Origin: Salinirubellus litoreus
GTDB lineage: Archaea > Halobacteriota > Halobacteria > Halobacteriales > Haloarculaceae
DNA length: 64,000 nucleotides
Direction: 5' to 3'
Assembly (NCBI RefSeq): GCF_037335815.1
Contig: NZ_CP147841.1
Location: 2,108,001-2,172,000, forward strand
In this document: positions 26,151 to 34,361 of the stretch, in pieces
Layout of the letters: every line of letters begins with the position of its first letter
Numbering within the stretch: position 1 is the first letter of the stretch
Notes under the pieces: generated by a model
The model's database searches: none
The model's input: the letters and a program-made list of their open reading frames with translations, nothing else
Told to the model about the DNA's origin: nothing
Translations under genes and position numbers: made by a program

Positions 26151-27389
26151 CTACGCCTCGTCGAACAGTTCCTCGCCGTCGACGAGGTGCTCCTCGACGG
26201 CGTCGAGGTCGAGCGTCAGTCCGAGCCCGGGCTCCTCGGGGATGGTGATGTAGCCGTCCTCGATGACCGTTCCCTCGACGAGATCATCCCACCAGCCCAG
26301 TTCGTAGGAGTGGTACTCGACCGCCATGGCGTTCGGGACGGCCGTCCCGACGTGGGCGCTCGCCATCGTCGCCACCGGCGAGGAGACGTTGTGCATCGCC
26401 ACCGGGACGTAGTACTGGTTGGCGACGTCGGCGATCTTCCGCGTCTCGCGCATCCCGCCCACCTTCGGGAGGTCCGGCGCGATGATGTCGACGGCCTGGT
26501 TCTCGATGAGCCGGCGCTCCTCGGTCACCCGGTACCGGTTCTCGCCGGTCGCGATGGGCGTGTTCGTGGACTTGGTGACCTCCTCCTGCACTTCGAGGTT
26601 CTCCGGCGGGACGGGGTCCTCGAGCCACCAGACGTCGTACTCCTCGATGGCGGCGGCGAGCCGTTTCGCGCTCCCCCCCGAGAACGACCAGTGACAGTCG
26701 AACGCGACGTCGGCCTCGTCCTTCACCCGCTCGGTGACCTCCCGGACGATGTCGACCTTGTGTCTGATCTGTCCCGGCCGGAGGTGGCGGTTCGCGCGGT
26801 CCTTCTCGAACCCCGTCGGGATGTCGAGGTCGAACTTCATCGCGTCGTAGCCCAGTTCCTCGACGACGCGCTCTGCCTCGTCGGCGCACGCCTCGGGGTT
26901 GGCTTCGGACTCGGTGTGACAGTCACAGTAGACCCGGACCGCGTCGCGGTACTTCCCACCGAGGAGCTGGTAGGCCGGGACCTCCAGTATCTTCCCCGCG
27001 AGGTCGTGGAGCGCGATCTCGATGCCCGAGATCGCAGTGACGGTGACGCCCTCGACGCTCCCCTCGCCGGACATCTTCTGGACGAGGTGTTCGTACAGCC
27101 GGTCGATGTCGAGGGGGTTCTCCCCGATGACGAACGGCTTCATCCGCTCGATGAGTTCGGGGACGCCCGCGCCCCAGTAGGCCTCGCCGGTCCCGACGAT
27201 GCCCGCGTCCGTGTAGACGCGGACGAGCGTCCACGGGAAGTTCCCGTCGACCATCGTCGTCTGGACGTCCGTGATCTCGACGTCGCGGCCGCCGCCCCGC
27301 TTGGCCGTGACACCCATCGTCTCGGCAGCGAGCTTCCGCATCGTGTACTCCGCGTTCGGGTCGTGGAGATCGGAGTAGTCCGTCGGCAT
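26151..27389 (-). CDS. gnaD: D-gluconate dehydratase (enolase superfamily)
   Basis: A 412-residue mandelate-racemase-type dehydratase, the length of the haloarchaeal gluconate dehydratase that makes 2-keto-3-deoxygluconate. Visible are MPTDYSDLHDPNAEYTMRKL at the start, the catalytic KFDLDIPTG lysine strand, metal ligands in VAFDCHWSF, WWLEDPVPPEN and ATGENRYR, and the catalytic His region PVAMHNVSSPVATMAS. A xylonate or galactonate substrate is less likely but not excluded. A TATA-like AGCTTTTACC 24-33 bases upstream of the ATG at 27389 supports that start. With KDG kinase in the same window it forms the core of the semi-phosphorylative Entner-Doudoroff route. Confidence 0.9.
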   Translation of the reverse strand: MPTDYSDLHDPNAEYTMRKLAAETMGVTAKRGGGRDVEITDVQTTMVDGNFPWTLVRVYTDAGIVGTGEAYWGAGVPELIERMKPFVIGENPLDIDRLYEHLVQKMSGEGSVEGVTVTAISGIEIALHDLAGKILEVPAYQLLGGKYRDAVRVYCDCHTESEANPEACADEAERVVEELGYDAMKFDLDIPTGFEKDRANRHLRPGQIRHKVDIVREVTERVKDEADVAFDCHWSFSGGSAKRLAAAIEEYDVWWLEDPVPPENLEVQEEVTKSTNTPIATGENRYRVTEERRLIENQAVDIIAPDLPKVGGMRETRKIADVANQYYVPVAMHNVSSPVATMASAHVGTAVPNAMAVEYHSYELGWWDDLVEGTVIEDGYITIPEEPGLGLTLDLDAVEEHLVDGEELFDEA

Positions 27390-27487
27390 GGGTCGCGGTT
27401 CACTCGGTCGGCGGTAAAAGCTATCGAGACGCACCCGTCGCCGGGATTCCGGCCGATCCGGTGGTGTCGGGTCCGCCCTGGTGCGGT

Positions 27488-28087
27488 CTATTCACCGGAG
27501 TACGACCGGGCGAGCTTCGTCTCGAGGTCGCGCTTCACCGACGGCCACTCCTCGTCGAGGACGCTGAAGTAGACCGTGTCCCGGGGGCCCTGGTGGGTCT
27601 GCATGTGCCGCCGGAGCGTCCCCTCCTCGGTCGCGCCGATGCGCAGGATGGCCTCCCTCGACCGCCGGTTCCGCGAGTCCGTCTTCAGTTCGACGCGGGC
27701 GCAGTCCCACTCCTCGAACGCGTGTGTAAACATGAGATACTTGGCCTCGGTGTTGGCCGGCGTCCGCTGCTGGGCCGGCGTGAGCCACGTCCACCCGATC
27801 TCGACGCGCCGGTGCTCCGGGGCGACGTTGCCGAACCGCGTCGAGCCGATCGCCTCGTCGGTCTCCCGCAGGACGGTCGCGAACGGGAGCGCCTCTCGCC
27901 GTTCCCGGGCGTCGAGCGCCGCCTCGACGAACTCGCGGATCGCTTCCGGCGACGACCAGTCCCTCGAGAACCACCGGAAGATCTCGGGGTGTGCCCCCGC
28001 CTCCTGGAGGTCCACGAGGTGGTCCTCGATCGACAGCGGCTCCAGCCGAACGTACTCCCCTTCGAGCGTGACGGGTTCGAGATCCAT
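27488..28087 (-). CDS. GNAT N-acetyltransferase (RimJ/RimL type)
   Basis: A 199-residue acetyltransferase. The start EPVTLEGEYVRLEPLSIEDH, the core VEIGWTWLTPAQQRTPANTEAKYLM, and RVELKTDSRNRRSREAILRIGATEEGTLRRH (read in segments) match the RimJ/RimL branch that acetylates protein N-termini or small amines. The ATG at 28087 is preferred over 28117 because conservation starts there. It lies between gluconate dehydratase and the nucleotidyltransferase on the same strand without tight coupling. Substrate unknown. Confidence 0.85.
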   Translation of the reverse strand: MDLEPVTLEGEYVRLEPLSIEDHLVDLQEAGAHPEIFRWFSRDWSSPEAIREFVEAALDARERREALPFATVLRETDEAIGSTRFGNVAPEHRRVEIGWTWLTPAQQRTPANTEAKYLMFTHAFEEWDCARVELKTDSRNRRSREAILRIGATEEGTLRRHMQTHQGPRDTVYFSVLDEEWPSVKRDLETKLARSYSGE

Positions 28088-28144
28088 GACCCGGCGGTCG
28101 CCCCGGGTGATCGTCACTCTACCGACGCCGGTCTCCGGGGCCGT

Positions 28145-29167
28145 CTACAGCTCGTCGCGCTCTTCGAGCTCGGCGAACACCTCCCGGACCCGTTCGGCCT
28201 CGTTCCTGGGGACCACGAGCACCCGGTCGTCGTGGACGGCGACCACGAGATCCGAGACGCCCACGACCGAGACGTGCGAGTCCGCGTCGGTCGCGAGCAC
28301 GCACCCCTCCGCGTCGAGCGCGAGGGCGTTCCCGTCGACGACGTTCCCGTCCTCGTCGGCCGGCAGGACCCGTTCGAGGGCGTCCCACGTCCCGAGATCG
28401 TCCCACTCGACGTCCGTGGGGACGACGAGGACGTCCTCGGCTCCTTCGAGGACGCCGTGGTCGACGCTCACCGCCTCCACCACCTCGAAGGGCTCCCGGT
28501 GCCCGGATTCGAGCGCGTCGACCAGCGGCGCGAGCGCGGAGTCGCGGGCCGCCGCGAGGAACTCCCCGGGCGTCCAGACGAACGTCCCCGCGTTCCAGAG
28601 GTAGCCGTGTTCGCGGTAGCGCGCGGCCGCCCCCGCGTCGGGCTTCTCGACGAACCGCTCGACGACGTACCCCTCCCCGCCGTCGGCCGTCTCGACGGCC
28701 TCGCCCGGCTTCAGGTAGCCGTAGCCGGTCGCGGCGTAAGTCGGCTCGACTCCCAGGGTGACCAGCCCGCCGCGACCACGGGCGAGGCCGATCGCCCGCT
28801 CGACGTCCGCGGCGAACGCGGCGTCGTCGCCGACGTGGGCGTCCGAGGGGAGACAGACGAGGACGGGGTCGTCGTATCGATCGTGGAGTTCGTGTGCGGC
28901 GTAGGTCAGCGCCGGGCCGGTGTCCTTCGGTTCCGGTTCGACGAGGACCTCCGCGTCGGAGGCGTGCTCGGGTACCCGGTCCGCGTGGGCCGCCCGTGTG
29001 AGGACGACCACGCTGTCGGCGAACCGCTCGGCCCGCCGGACCGTTCGGCTCAGCAGCGACCCCTCGCCCGGACCCACGGAACGGAACTGCTTGGGCGTCT
29101 CTCTCGAACTCGCCGGGTAGAGGCGGGTCCCGGTCCCGCCGGCGAGGACGACGGCGACGACTGTCAT
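28145..29167 (-). CDS. Mannose-1-phosphate guanylyltransferase
   Basis: A 340-residue nucleotidyltransferase making GDP-mannose from GTP and mannose-1-phosphate, for N-glycans and polysaccharides. The N-terminus VVLAGGTGTRLYPASSRETP holds the nucleotide-binding loop; PKQF and VEPEPKDTGPALTYAA are the mannose-1-phosphate guanylyltransferase marks, and VEKPDA and WDDLGTWDAL continue the family pattern. No fused phosphomannose isomerase domain is present. It ends the sugar island. The start at 29167 puts the loop at residue 8, as usual. Confidence 0.9.
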   Translation of the reverse strand: MTVVAVVLAGGTGTRLYPASSRETPKQFRSVGPGEGSLLSRTVRRAERFADSVVVLTRAAHADRVPEHASDAEVLVEPEPKDTGPALTYAAHELHDRYDDPVLVCLPSDAHVGDDAAFAADVERAIGLARGRGGLVTLGVEPTYAATGYGYLKPGEAVETADGGEGYVVERFVEKPDAGAAARYREHGYLWNAGTFVWTPGEFLAAARDSALAPLVDALESGHREPFEVVEAVSVDHGVLEGAEDVLVVPTDVEWDDLGTWDALERVLPADEDGNVVDGNALALDAEGCVLATDADSHVSVVGVSDLVVAVHDDRVLVVPRNEAERVREVFAELEERDEL

Positions 29168-29280
29168 GCACGTCGGGTCGTGGTGGACGACCGAAAGCCT
29201 CGCGGATTCCTCACCACTCGACCCGGGAGGCCGTCGGTGACCGACAGCCCGATCCTGACGGTCGTCGGCCGTGTCCGAGT

Positions 29281-29418
29281 ATGGACCAGAACAGCCTCCC
29301 GATGGTTCCCGACCTCACCGTCTCCCCGCGGGCGGTCCGCCTCCTGTTCCTGGCGGGGGTCCTCCTGTTCGTGGCGACGTTCGTCCTCCTGGTGCTCGTC
29401 GGGTTACTGAGCGCGTAG
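29281..29418 (+). CDS. 45-residue single-span membrane protein
   Basis: An ATG frame of 45 residues with an 18-residue polar lead (MDQNSLPMVPDLTVSPRA) and one strong hydrophobic helix filling the rest (LLFLAGVLLFVATFVLLVLV). Synonymous positions are GC-rich as in real genes here. It has no recognisable relatives that I can name. It lies between mannose-1-phosphate guanylyltransferase and the epimerase gene. It is probably a genuine small membrane protein. Confidence 0.55.
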   Translation: MDQNSLPMVPDLTVSPRAVRLLFLAGVLLFVATFVLLVLVGLLSA

Positions 29419-29542
29419 CTCCAGCGCTTTGGGCGTCTGATTTCGGGGTCTCGCGGGGCGACAGTAGCGCCCCGGGCCGCCGACCGCGAGCCGGACGGTC
29501 CCGTGACCGGGCTTTATCCGCCCGTGTCGTGTTCCCCCGGGC

Positions 29543-29926
29543 ATGCGACTCGACCACACCGGGATCGCGACGGAGGACGCCGACGAACTCGCCGGGCTGT
29601 ACGTCGACCTGCTGGACGCCCGGGTCGTCCACGAGGAGAGTGGTGGCATCCACTTCGTGTTCGTCGAGGTGGGTGACAACTACCTGGAGTTCCTCGAACC
29701 CGTCGATCCCGAGAGCGACATCGGACAGTACGTCAGCGAACACGGTCCCGGGTTCCACCATCTCGGCTTCGAGACCGAGGACCTCCCCGCGGCCATGGAT
29801 CACGCCCGCGGCCTCGGCGTCGACCTGATCGACGAGGAGCCCCGCGAGGGCGCGTGGGGCCACGACATCGCCTTCCTCGACCCCGACTCGACCGGCGGCG
29901 TCCTCGTGGAGTTCTTCCAGGAGTAG
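29543..29926 (+). CDS. mce: Methylmalonyl-CoA epimerase
   Basis: A 127-residue VOC-superfamily protein. It begins MRLDHTGIATEDADELAGLY with the first metal His, carries LEFLEPVDPES with the Glu ligand, GPGFHHLGFETEDL with the second His, and ends VLVEFFQE. This is the size and pattern of methylmalonyl-CoA epimerase, which interconverts the R and S forms for propionate metabolism and the methylaspartate cycle. The mutase genes are not in this window. A short promoter-like stretch (GCTTTATCC) lies about 25 bases upstream. Confidence 0.85.
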   Translation: MRLDHTGIATEDADELAGLYVDLLDARVVHEESGGIHFVFVEVGDNYLEFLEPVDPESDIGQYVSEHGPGFHHLGFETEDLPAAMDHARGLGVDLIDEEPREGAWGHDIAFLDPDSTGGVLVEFFQE

Positions 29927-30266
29927 ACGTCGACGTACGCCGCCACGCCTCGCCGACTCGTAGCGGGACGCTTGTGATACGAACGGGTTCGCAGAATCAG
30001 TTCGGTGGCGGTACTCCGCGTTCCGGCTGTCCTCCTACTGATCGGTAGACTGTGCCATCACCTCCGTCGGTCCGTGGTATGGTGTGACGTAACAAGAATC
30101 TTGTGGCCGGTGCGAGGTCCGCCGGATGGATCCACGGGACCGGTTCGGCTTCGCGGATTCGCGGGACCGTCGATACGGGATACCTACTGGTCGAGAGAGC
30201 GGCTACGAACCCTCGGCGCTCGGCAGTCGGGGTAGAGCTAGCCCGGCACCCAGAAGTGAACGTCTG
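29927..30266. other. Intergenic stretch, no gene seen
   Basis: Frames here are GC-shuffled and show no conserved protein. A small palindrome ACAAGA-A-TCTTGT lies near 30089-30101. The hairpin element at 30267-30401 follows. Confidence 0.5.
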
Positions 30267-30401
30267 CGGCGCTCACGAGCGGCTTTTCACCCATGTTTTT
30301 CGAGCCGAGCGGGACGGCTCAGCCGTCCCGCTGGCCGTGCGAACGGGCGGCTCCGCCGCCCGTGAGCAGAGAGTGGGTGACGTAGTGAGCGCCGGAGGCG
30401 C
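30267..30401. repeat. Nested hairpin element related to the 24.5-kb island
   Basis: Outer arms CGGCGCTCA (30267-30275) and TGAGCGCCG (30386-30394), then TCACCCA (30287-30293) and TGGGTGA (30374-30380), pair with each other. They enclose a hairpin at 30308-30332 (11-bp stem, loop TCA) and one at 30343-30363 (9-bp stem, triloop TCC); GCGCC-GGA-GGCGC sits at 30389-30401. The GAGCG...CGGAG...CGCGA submotif also occurs at 24565-24585. Like the larger island it lies between convergent genes. It may act as a bidirectional terminator or a mobile/structural repeat. Confidence 0.7.
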
Positions 30402-30434
30402 GAACGAGTCATCCCGACGAAGAAAAAGATGGTC

Positions 30435-30719
30435 TCACCACGTCTCCACGACGCCCTCCCGGACGTCCTCGAGACAGCCCCGACAGTCGACCGAGTCGGG
30501 GTCGAAACAGTCCGGCCGGAGGTCCTCGTCGAGTTCGACGGCGCGACGCTCGGCGTAGCGTCGACAGACGATGCGGGCCCGCCCCTCCGCGTCGCGCGGG
30601 AGGTCGAGCCGCGCTTCGTCCCGGGCGTCCCGGTAGGCCCGCCGGGCCTCCTCGAACTGCCGGCCGGCCGACCGGACCTTCGAGCGGAGGAGCCACTTCA
30701 GGCGGCGGCGGTTGCCCAT
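30435..30719 (-). CDS. Conserved-type small basic protein with Cys motif
   Basis: A 94-residue protein beginning MGNRRRLKWLLRSKVRSAG, so very basic at the N-terminus, then Asp/Arg-rich, with IVCRRYAERRAV and a C-terminal CFDPDSVDCRGCLEDVREG that could bind metal through four Cys. It looks like one of the small uncharacterised haloarchaeal proteins (I recall the DUF7091 group, unverified). It ends against the hairpin element. No function can be given; the basic start would suit nucleic-acid or ribosome binding. Confidence 0.7.
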   Translation of the reverse strand: MGNRRRLKWLLRSKVRSAGRQFEEARRAYRDARDEARLDLPRDAEGRARIVCRRYAERRAVELDEDLRPDCFDPDSVDCRGCLEDVREGVVETW

Positions 30720-30839
30720 ACCGGTATCAGGAACGGGAGCCACAAATGGCCGTCGCTCCACGAGGCCGTGGCACGCTCACGGGATCCCGCCATCGCGACG
30801 GACCGCTTCCGTTTTGCCCGTCTCGGGAGACGGGACCCC

Positions 30840-31697
30840 ATGACACGACGGACGGACGAGTTCGTGACGGTCGACGGCGTGGAACTGCACTACTCGGCGT
30901 GGGGCGATCCGTCGGATCCGCCGGTGGTCTGCGTCCACGGCCTCTCGAGGGTCGGGCGTGACTTCGACCCGCTGGCCCGCGAACTCCGCGAGGACTACCG
31001 GGTCCTCTGTCCCGACGTCCAGGGCCGGGGGCTCTCGGAGTGGGCTCCCGAGGGGGCGGCCGGGGAGTGGTACGCCGGTTCACGACTCGCCGGGACCCTG
31101 GTGGGGTTCTTCGACGAGCTCGGCATCGAGGCGGCCCGCTACGTGGGGACGTCGATGGGCGGCCAGCTCGGGATGGGACTCGCCGCCGGCCCCCTCGAAG
31201 ATCGGATCACCCACCTCGTGATGAACGACGTCGGACCCGCGCCGGCCGACGACGAGGACGCACGCGAGGGGATCGACCGTCTCGTCGACTACCTCACCGA
31301 CCCCCCGGCGTTCGATCGGCTCACCGAACTCGAGGCCTACTACCGGGAGACCTACTCGACGTTCAGCGCGATGACCGACGACGAGTGGCGGGTCTTCACC
31401 GTCGGCTCGGCACGCCGGACGGCGAACGGCGGTTTCGCGCCCGCGTACGACCCGCGCGTGGTCGAACCGCTCCTGACCGAGGAGATCGAGGCGGACCCCT
31501 GGGCGGCGTGGGCGGCCATCGACGTCCCGACGCTCGTCCTGAAGGGCGAGCGGTCCGATATCCTCGCCGACGAGACGTTCGAGGAGATGCGCGAGCGCCG
31601 CCCCGAGATCGAGACGGTCGTGGTCGACAGCGGACACGCGCCCTCGCTGAACGTCCCCGAGCAGGTCGAACCGATCCGGGAGCTGTTCGAACGGTAG
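30840..31697 (+). CDS. Alpha/beta hydrolase
   Basis: A 285-residue alpha/beta-hydrolase fold enzyme. The oxyanion-hole strand VVCVHGLSRVGRDFDPLA, the nucleophile elbow YVGTSMGGQLG (Ser), the acid loop LVLKGERSDILAD and the final catalytic His in VVVDSGHAPSL make a full triad. It is cytoplasmic, with no signal. Relatives act on esters, lactones or C-C bonds. It precedes the RPA operon but is separated from it by a promoter, so it is a single-gene unit. Confidence 0.88.
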   Translation: MTRRTDEFVTVDGVELHYSAWGDPSDPPVVCVHGLSRVGRDFDPLARELREDYRVLCPDVQGRGLSEWAPEGAAGEWYAGSRLAGTLVGFFDELGIEAARYVGTSMGGQLGMGLAAGPLEDRITHLVMNDVGPAPADDEDAREGIDRLVDYLTDPPAFDRLTELEAYYRETYSTFSAMTDDEWRVFTVGSARRTANGGFAPAYDPRVVEPLLTEEIEADPWAAWAAIDVPTLVLKGERSDILADETFEEMRERRPEIETVVVDSGHAPSLNVPEQVEPIRELFER

Positions 31698-31794
31698 GCC
31701 GCGGTGCTTCCGGAAGTGTCCGCTCGGGCGCTCTGTCGCCCGTGGCAGCCACTCTTTCGGCCCGTAGCCGTTCACTTTCGCCGAGCTACCGTAT

Positions 31795-31851
31795 CCTTAA
31801 ATACCATAGCGAACCAACCGTCGTACGCCTCCCACTGATACCACGCGGAGG
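31795..31851 (+). promoter_or_regulatory. Promoter and Shine-Dalgarno of rpa3
   Basis: CCTTAAATAC at 31795-31804 is a TATA box about 60 bases before the ATG, so this mRNA has a leader of about 30 bases. GGAGG at 31847-31851 lies ten bases before the ATG at 31862 and acts as ribosome binding site, unlike most genes in the window. Confidence 0.6.
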
Positions 31852-31861
31852 CGAGCAAACC

Positions 31862-32797
31862 ATGACTGACCTGCGAGACCACGCGGCGGAGATACACGAG
31901 CAGTTCGCCGAGAAGGTGGACGGGCTCACGGTAGAGGAGATCGAGGAGCGACTGGACACCCTGGTCAACGAGTACCGGGTCCCCCTCGACGAGGCGACCC
32001 GTAGCGTCGAGAGCACGTACCTCGAGAAGGCCGGAATGGACCGCGAGGAGCTCGGCGGTCGCGGCGGCAACGAGACCGTCGAGGTCGGCACCATCGACCA
32101 GGACGAGCAGTGGATCGACGTCCGGGCGAAGGTCGTCGACCTCTGGGAGCCCCGCTCGGAGAGCATCGCCCAGGTGGGCCTGCTCGGCGACGAGTCGGGC
32201 ACCGTGAAGTTCGTCGCGTTCGAGACCAGCGAACTCCCCGAACTCGAGGAGGGGAAGGTGTACGCCCTCGGGAACGTCGTCACCGACGAGTACGAGGGCC
32301 GTTACTCGGTCAAACTCAACCGGACGACCTCCATCACCGAACTCGACGAGGAGATCGAGGTCGGCGACAACGCGACCGAGGTGACGGGCGCGCTCGTCGA
32401 CATCCAGTCCGGCAGCGGCCTGATCAAGCGCTGTCCCGAGGAGGACTGCACCCGCGTCCTCCAGAACGGCCGGTGTTCGGAGCACGGCGAGGTCGAGGGC
32501 GAGTTCGACCTCCGGATCAAGGGCGTCCTCGACGACGGTGACTCGATCCACGAGGTCATCTTCGGCGAGGAGGCCACCGAGGGGCTGACGGGCATCTCGC
32601 TCGCGGAGGCCAAGGAGATGGCCATGGACGCGCTCGACACGACCGTCGTGGCCGACGAGATGCGCGGGACGGTACTGGGACGCTACTACCGGGTTACGGG
32701 GCCGGAGTTCGGCCGCTACGTCCTCGCGGACGAGGTCGAAGAGCTGGCCGGGCCGGTCGATGCCGAAGCGACGCTGATCCGAGCGAGGTCGATCTGA
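31862..32797 (+). CDS. rpa3: Replication protein A, Rpa3-type
   Basis: A 311-residue single-stranded-DNA-binding protein, the size of haloarchaeal Rpa3. A helical N-terminus (about 1-70) is followed by an OB fold (VEVGTIDQDEQWIDVRAKVVDLW..., split here), a second OB-like domain with a zinc finger (CPEEDCTRVLQNGRCSEHG, residues about 195-215), and a C-terminal OB segment ending in GRYVLADEVEEL. It protects ssDNA in replication and repair. The gene for its partner protein follows after one base, as in other haloarchaea. Confidence 0.92.
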   Translation: MTDLRDHAAEIHEQFAEKVDGLTVEEIEERLDTLVNEYRVPLDEATRSVESTYLEKAGMDREELGGRGGNETVEVGTIDQDEQWIDVRAKVVDLWEPRSESIAQVGLLGDESGTVKFVAFETSELPELEEGKVYALGNVVTDEYEGRYSVKLNRTTSITELDEEIEVGDNATEVTGALVDIQSGSGLIKRCPEEDCTRVLQNGRCSEHGEVEGEFDLRIKGVLDDGDSIHEVIFGEEATEGLTGISLAEAKEMAMDALDTTVVADEMRGTVLGRYYRVTGPEFGRYVLADEVEELAGPVDAEATLIRARSI

Positions 32798-32798
32798 G

Positions 32799-33428
32799 AT
32801 GAGTTCCAACGCAAACGCCATCCCCACGCGGAAGGTCGCCCGGCGAGTGTTCGCGAGCGAGTTCAACGACGCCGGCTACACGTTCAAGGAGTCCGACGAC
32901 GAGCGGGCACCGATCTACCTGCTGCTGCCGACGGGCGCACGTGCCAACCGGACCTTCGTCGTCGGCACGCTCACCGAGAAGGAGGACATCGGCGAGGATT
33001 CGGAGTACTGGCGCGGCCGCGTCGTCGACCCGACGGGGACGTTCTTCGTCTACGCCGGGCAGTACCAGCCCGACGCGGCGGCGATGCTGCGCGACCTCGA
33101 ACCGCCGGCGTACGTCGCCATCGTCGGCAAGCCCCGCACGTACGAGCCCGACGACGCCGAGGAGGGCGAGGTACTCGTCTCGCTCCGTCCGGAGTCGATC
33201 ACGGTCGTCGACGCCGACACCCGCGACCGCTGGGTGGTCGAGACGGCAGAGCGCACCCTCGACCGCATCGAGGCGTTCGACGACGAGGCAAACGAGTACG
33301 CCGCGATGGCCCGCGAGCGCTACGACCTCCCCGTGGAGACCTACCGCGATCGCGCCGTCGAGGCGCTCGAGAGCCTCGAGGACGGCGAATCGGCGGAGCC
33401 GGAACCCGACGCGATCGACGCCGACTGA
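32799..33428 (+). CDS. RPA-associated protein (partner of Rpa3)
   Basis: A 209-residue OB-fold protein beginning with IPTRKVARRVFASEFNDAGY. It has FVVGTLTEKEDIG and EYWRGRVVDPTGTFFVYAGQYQPDA, typical of the COG3390 RPA-associated proteins that are cotranscribed with Rpa1 or Rpa3 and bind them. It begins one base after the rpa3 stop. The C-terminal third is acidic and predicted helical. Confidence 0.9.
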   Translation: MSSNANAIPTRKVARRVFASEFNDAGYTFKESDDERAPIYLLLPTGARANRTFVVGTLTEKEDIGEDSEYWRGRVVDPTGTFFVYAGQYQPDAAAMLRDLEPPAYVAIVGKPRTYEPDDAEEGEVLVSLRPESITVVDADTRDRWVVETAERTLDRIEAFDDEANEYAAMARERYDLPVETYRDRAVEALESLEDGESAEPEPDAIDAD

Positions 33429-33557
33429 GTCGGGTGAACCGGGCGTAGCGGCCGCGGGCCCCCGACACACCCTCCACGCTCGGTTCGTGATCCTACCGCT
33501 CAGAGGCTGATCGTCTGACGAACGATTAAGTAGCCCTGGCGAGGAGTCCCACGTAGC

Positions 33558-33971
33558 ATGGGCAACAAGAACAAGACCATCTCCTTCAGGGTCAACGAGG
33601 ACGCCTTCGAGACCCTGCGGGAGATCGCGGAGGAGCGCGACATCTCGCTCTCGGCGGTCTTCCGCGACTACGTGGACATGCTCGTCGCCCACGACGGCCA
33701 GGTCCGCGTCGTTCCGGAGCACGAGGTCGACGAGTCGAGCTCCTCCGGGCCGGAGTCGTTCCCGCCGAAGGTCGAGGTGCCCAAGTCGTTCATCCGCGAG
33801 CACGAGCGGCTCGAACTCGAGGCCGAACACCTGCGCGAGCAGCTCGACGAGTACAAGCGCTACGTCACCAAGCTCTCACAGCGCCTCGAGGAGCAGGAGG
33901 ACGAGGAGGTCATCATGCTCGAGGACCTCGACGAGGAGGAGGCCGAGGACCAGCCGTTCAGGCTCGGCTGA
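33558..33971 (+). CDS. Ribbon-helix-helix protein with coiled-coil tail
   Basis: A 137-residue protein. Residues 1-45 (NKTISFRVNEDAFETLREIAEERDISLSAVFRDYV) form a ribbon-helix-helix DNA-binding unit of the CopG/Arc type; a Ser-rich linker follows, then a strong coiled coil (about 78-115, EHERLELEAEHLREQLDEYK) and an acidic tail. It is probably a DNA-binding regulator that oligomerises through the coil. CGATTAAGTAG at 33523-33533 is its TATA box (25-35 bases before the ATG). Target genes cannot be told. Confidence 0.82.
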   Translation: MGNKNKTISFRVNEDAFETLREIAEERDISLSAVFRDYVDMLVAHDGQVRVVPEHEVDESSSSGPESFPPKVEVPKSFIREHERLELEAEHLREQLDEYKRYVTKLSQRLEEQEDEEVIMLEDLDEEEAEDQPFRLG

Positions 33972-34089
33972 CCGGACCACCCGTCGAGCGCCCCGTCCGC
34001 TATCGGTAGTCCCGACTGCGCGATCCGGGGTGGACTCGGAAACGTGAACGCCTGCCCGCCTTTATTACACGAACTCGCCTATCGTGGCC

Positions 34090-34191
34090 ATGGACGACAC
34101 CCGACGCCGGTGCCCGAACTGCGAGTTCGAAGTCGCCGACGAGGGCGTGTGTTCGCTCTGTGGACACGAGATCGATCAGGACGAGTCGTAG
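34090..34191 (+). CDS. 33-residue zinc-ribbon micro-protein
   Basis: MDDTRRRCPNCEFEVADEGV followed by CSLCGHEIDQDES: two CxxC pairs spaced 10 residues apart, the minimal zinc-ribbon pattern. TTTATTACA at 34060-34068 lies 22-30 bases before the ATG, so a leaderless mRNA is expected. It is too short for most gene finders. Many haloarchaeal micro-proteins of this CPxC type exist; functions are mostly unknown. Confidence 0.65.
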   Translation: MDDTRRRCPNCEFEVADEGVCSLCGHEIDQDES

Positions 34192-34361
34192 ACCTCCGTA
34201 GGCCTCGAACCGGTCGTTCGCCCGCCGGGACGACGGGAACGGGTACCCCCGATCCCTGGATCGGCCGCCGGCCGATAGCACGCTATCCTCGGTATGCGAC
34301 CGCGACGGGCCAGCGCGCTGCTGACCGACGTTCTCGACCGGGACACGAGCCCGAGTCCGAG

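Noticed and set aside
30103..30558. 151-residue open frame across the hairpin element
   Set aside because: It reads through the inverted repeats and shows no protein features; the sequence is explained by the hairpins.
34274..34287. GATAGC-AC-GCTATC palindrome, partly repeated near 15242
   Set aside because: Only 12 bases are shared and the two places have nothing in common; too weak to claim a repeat family.
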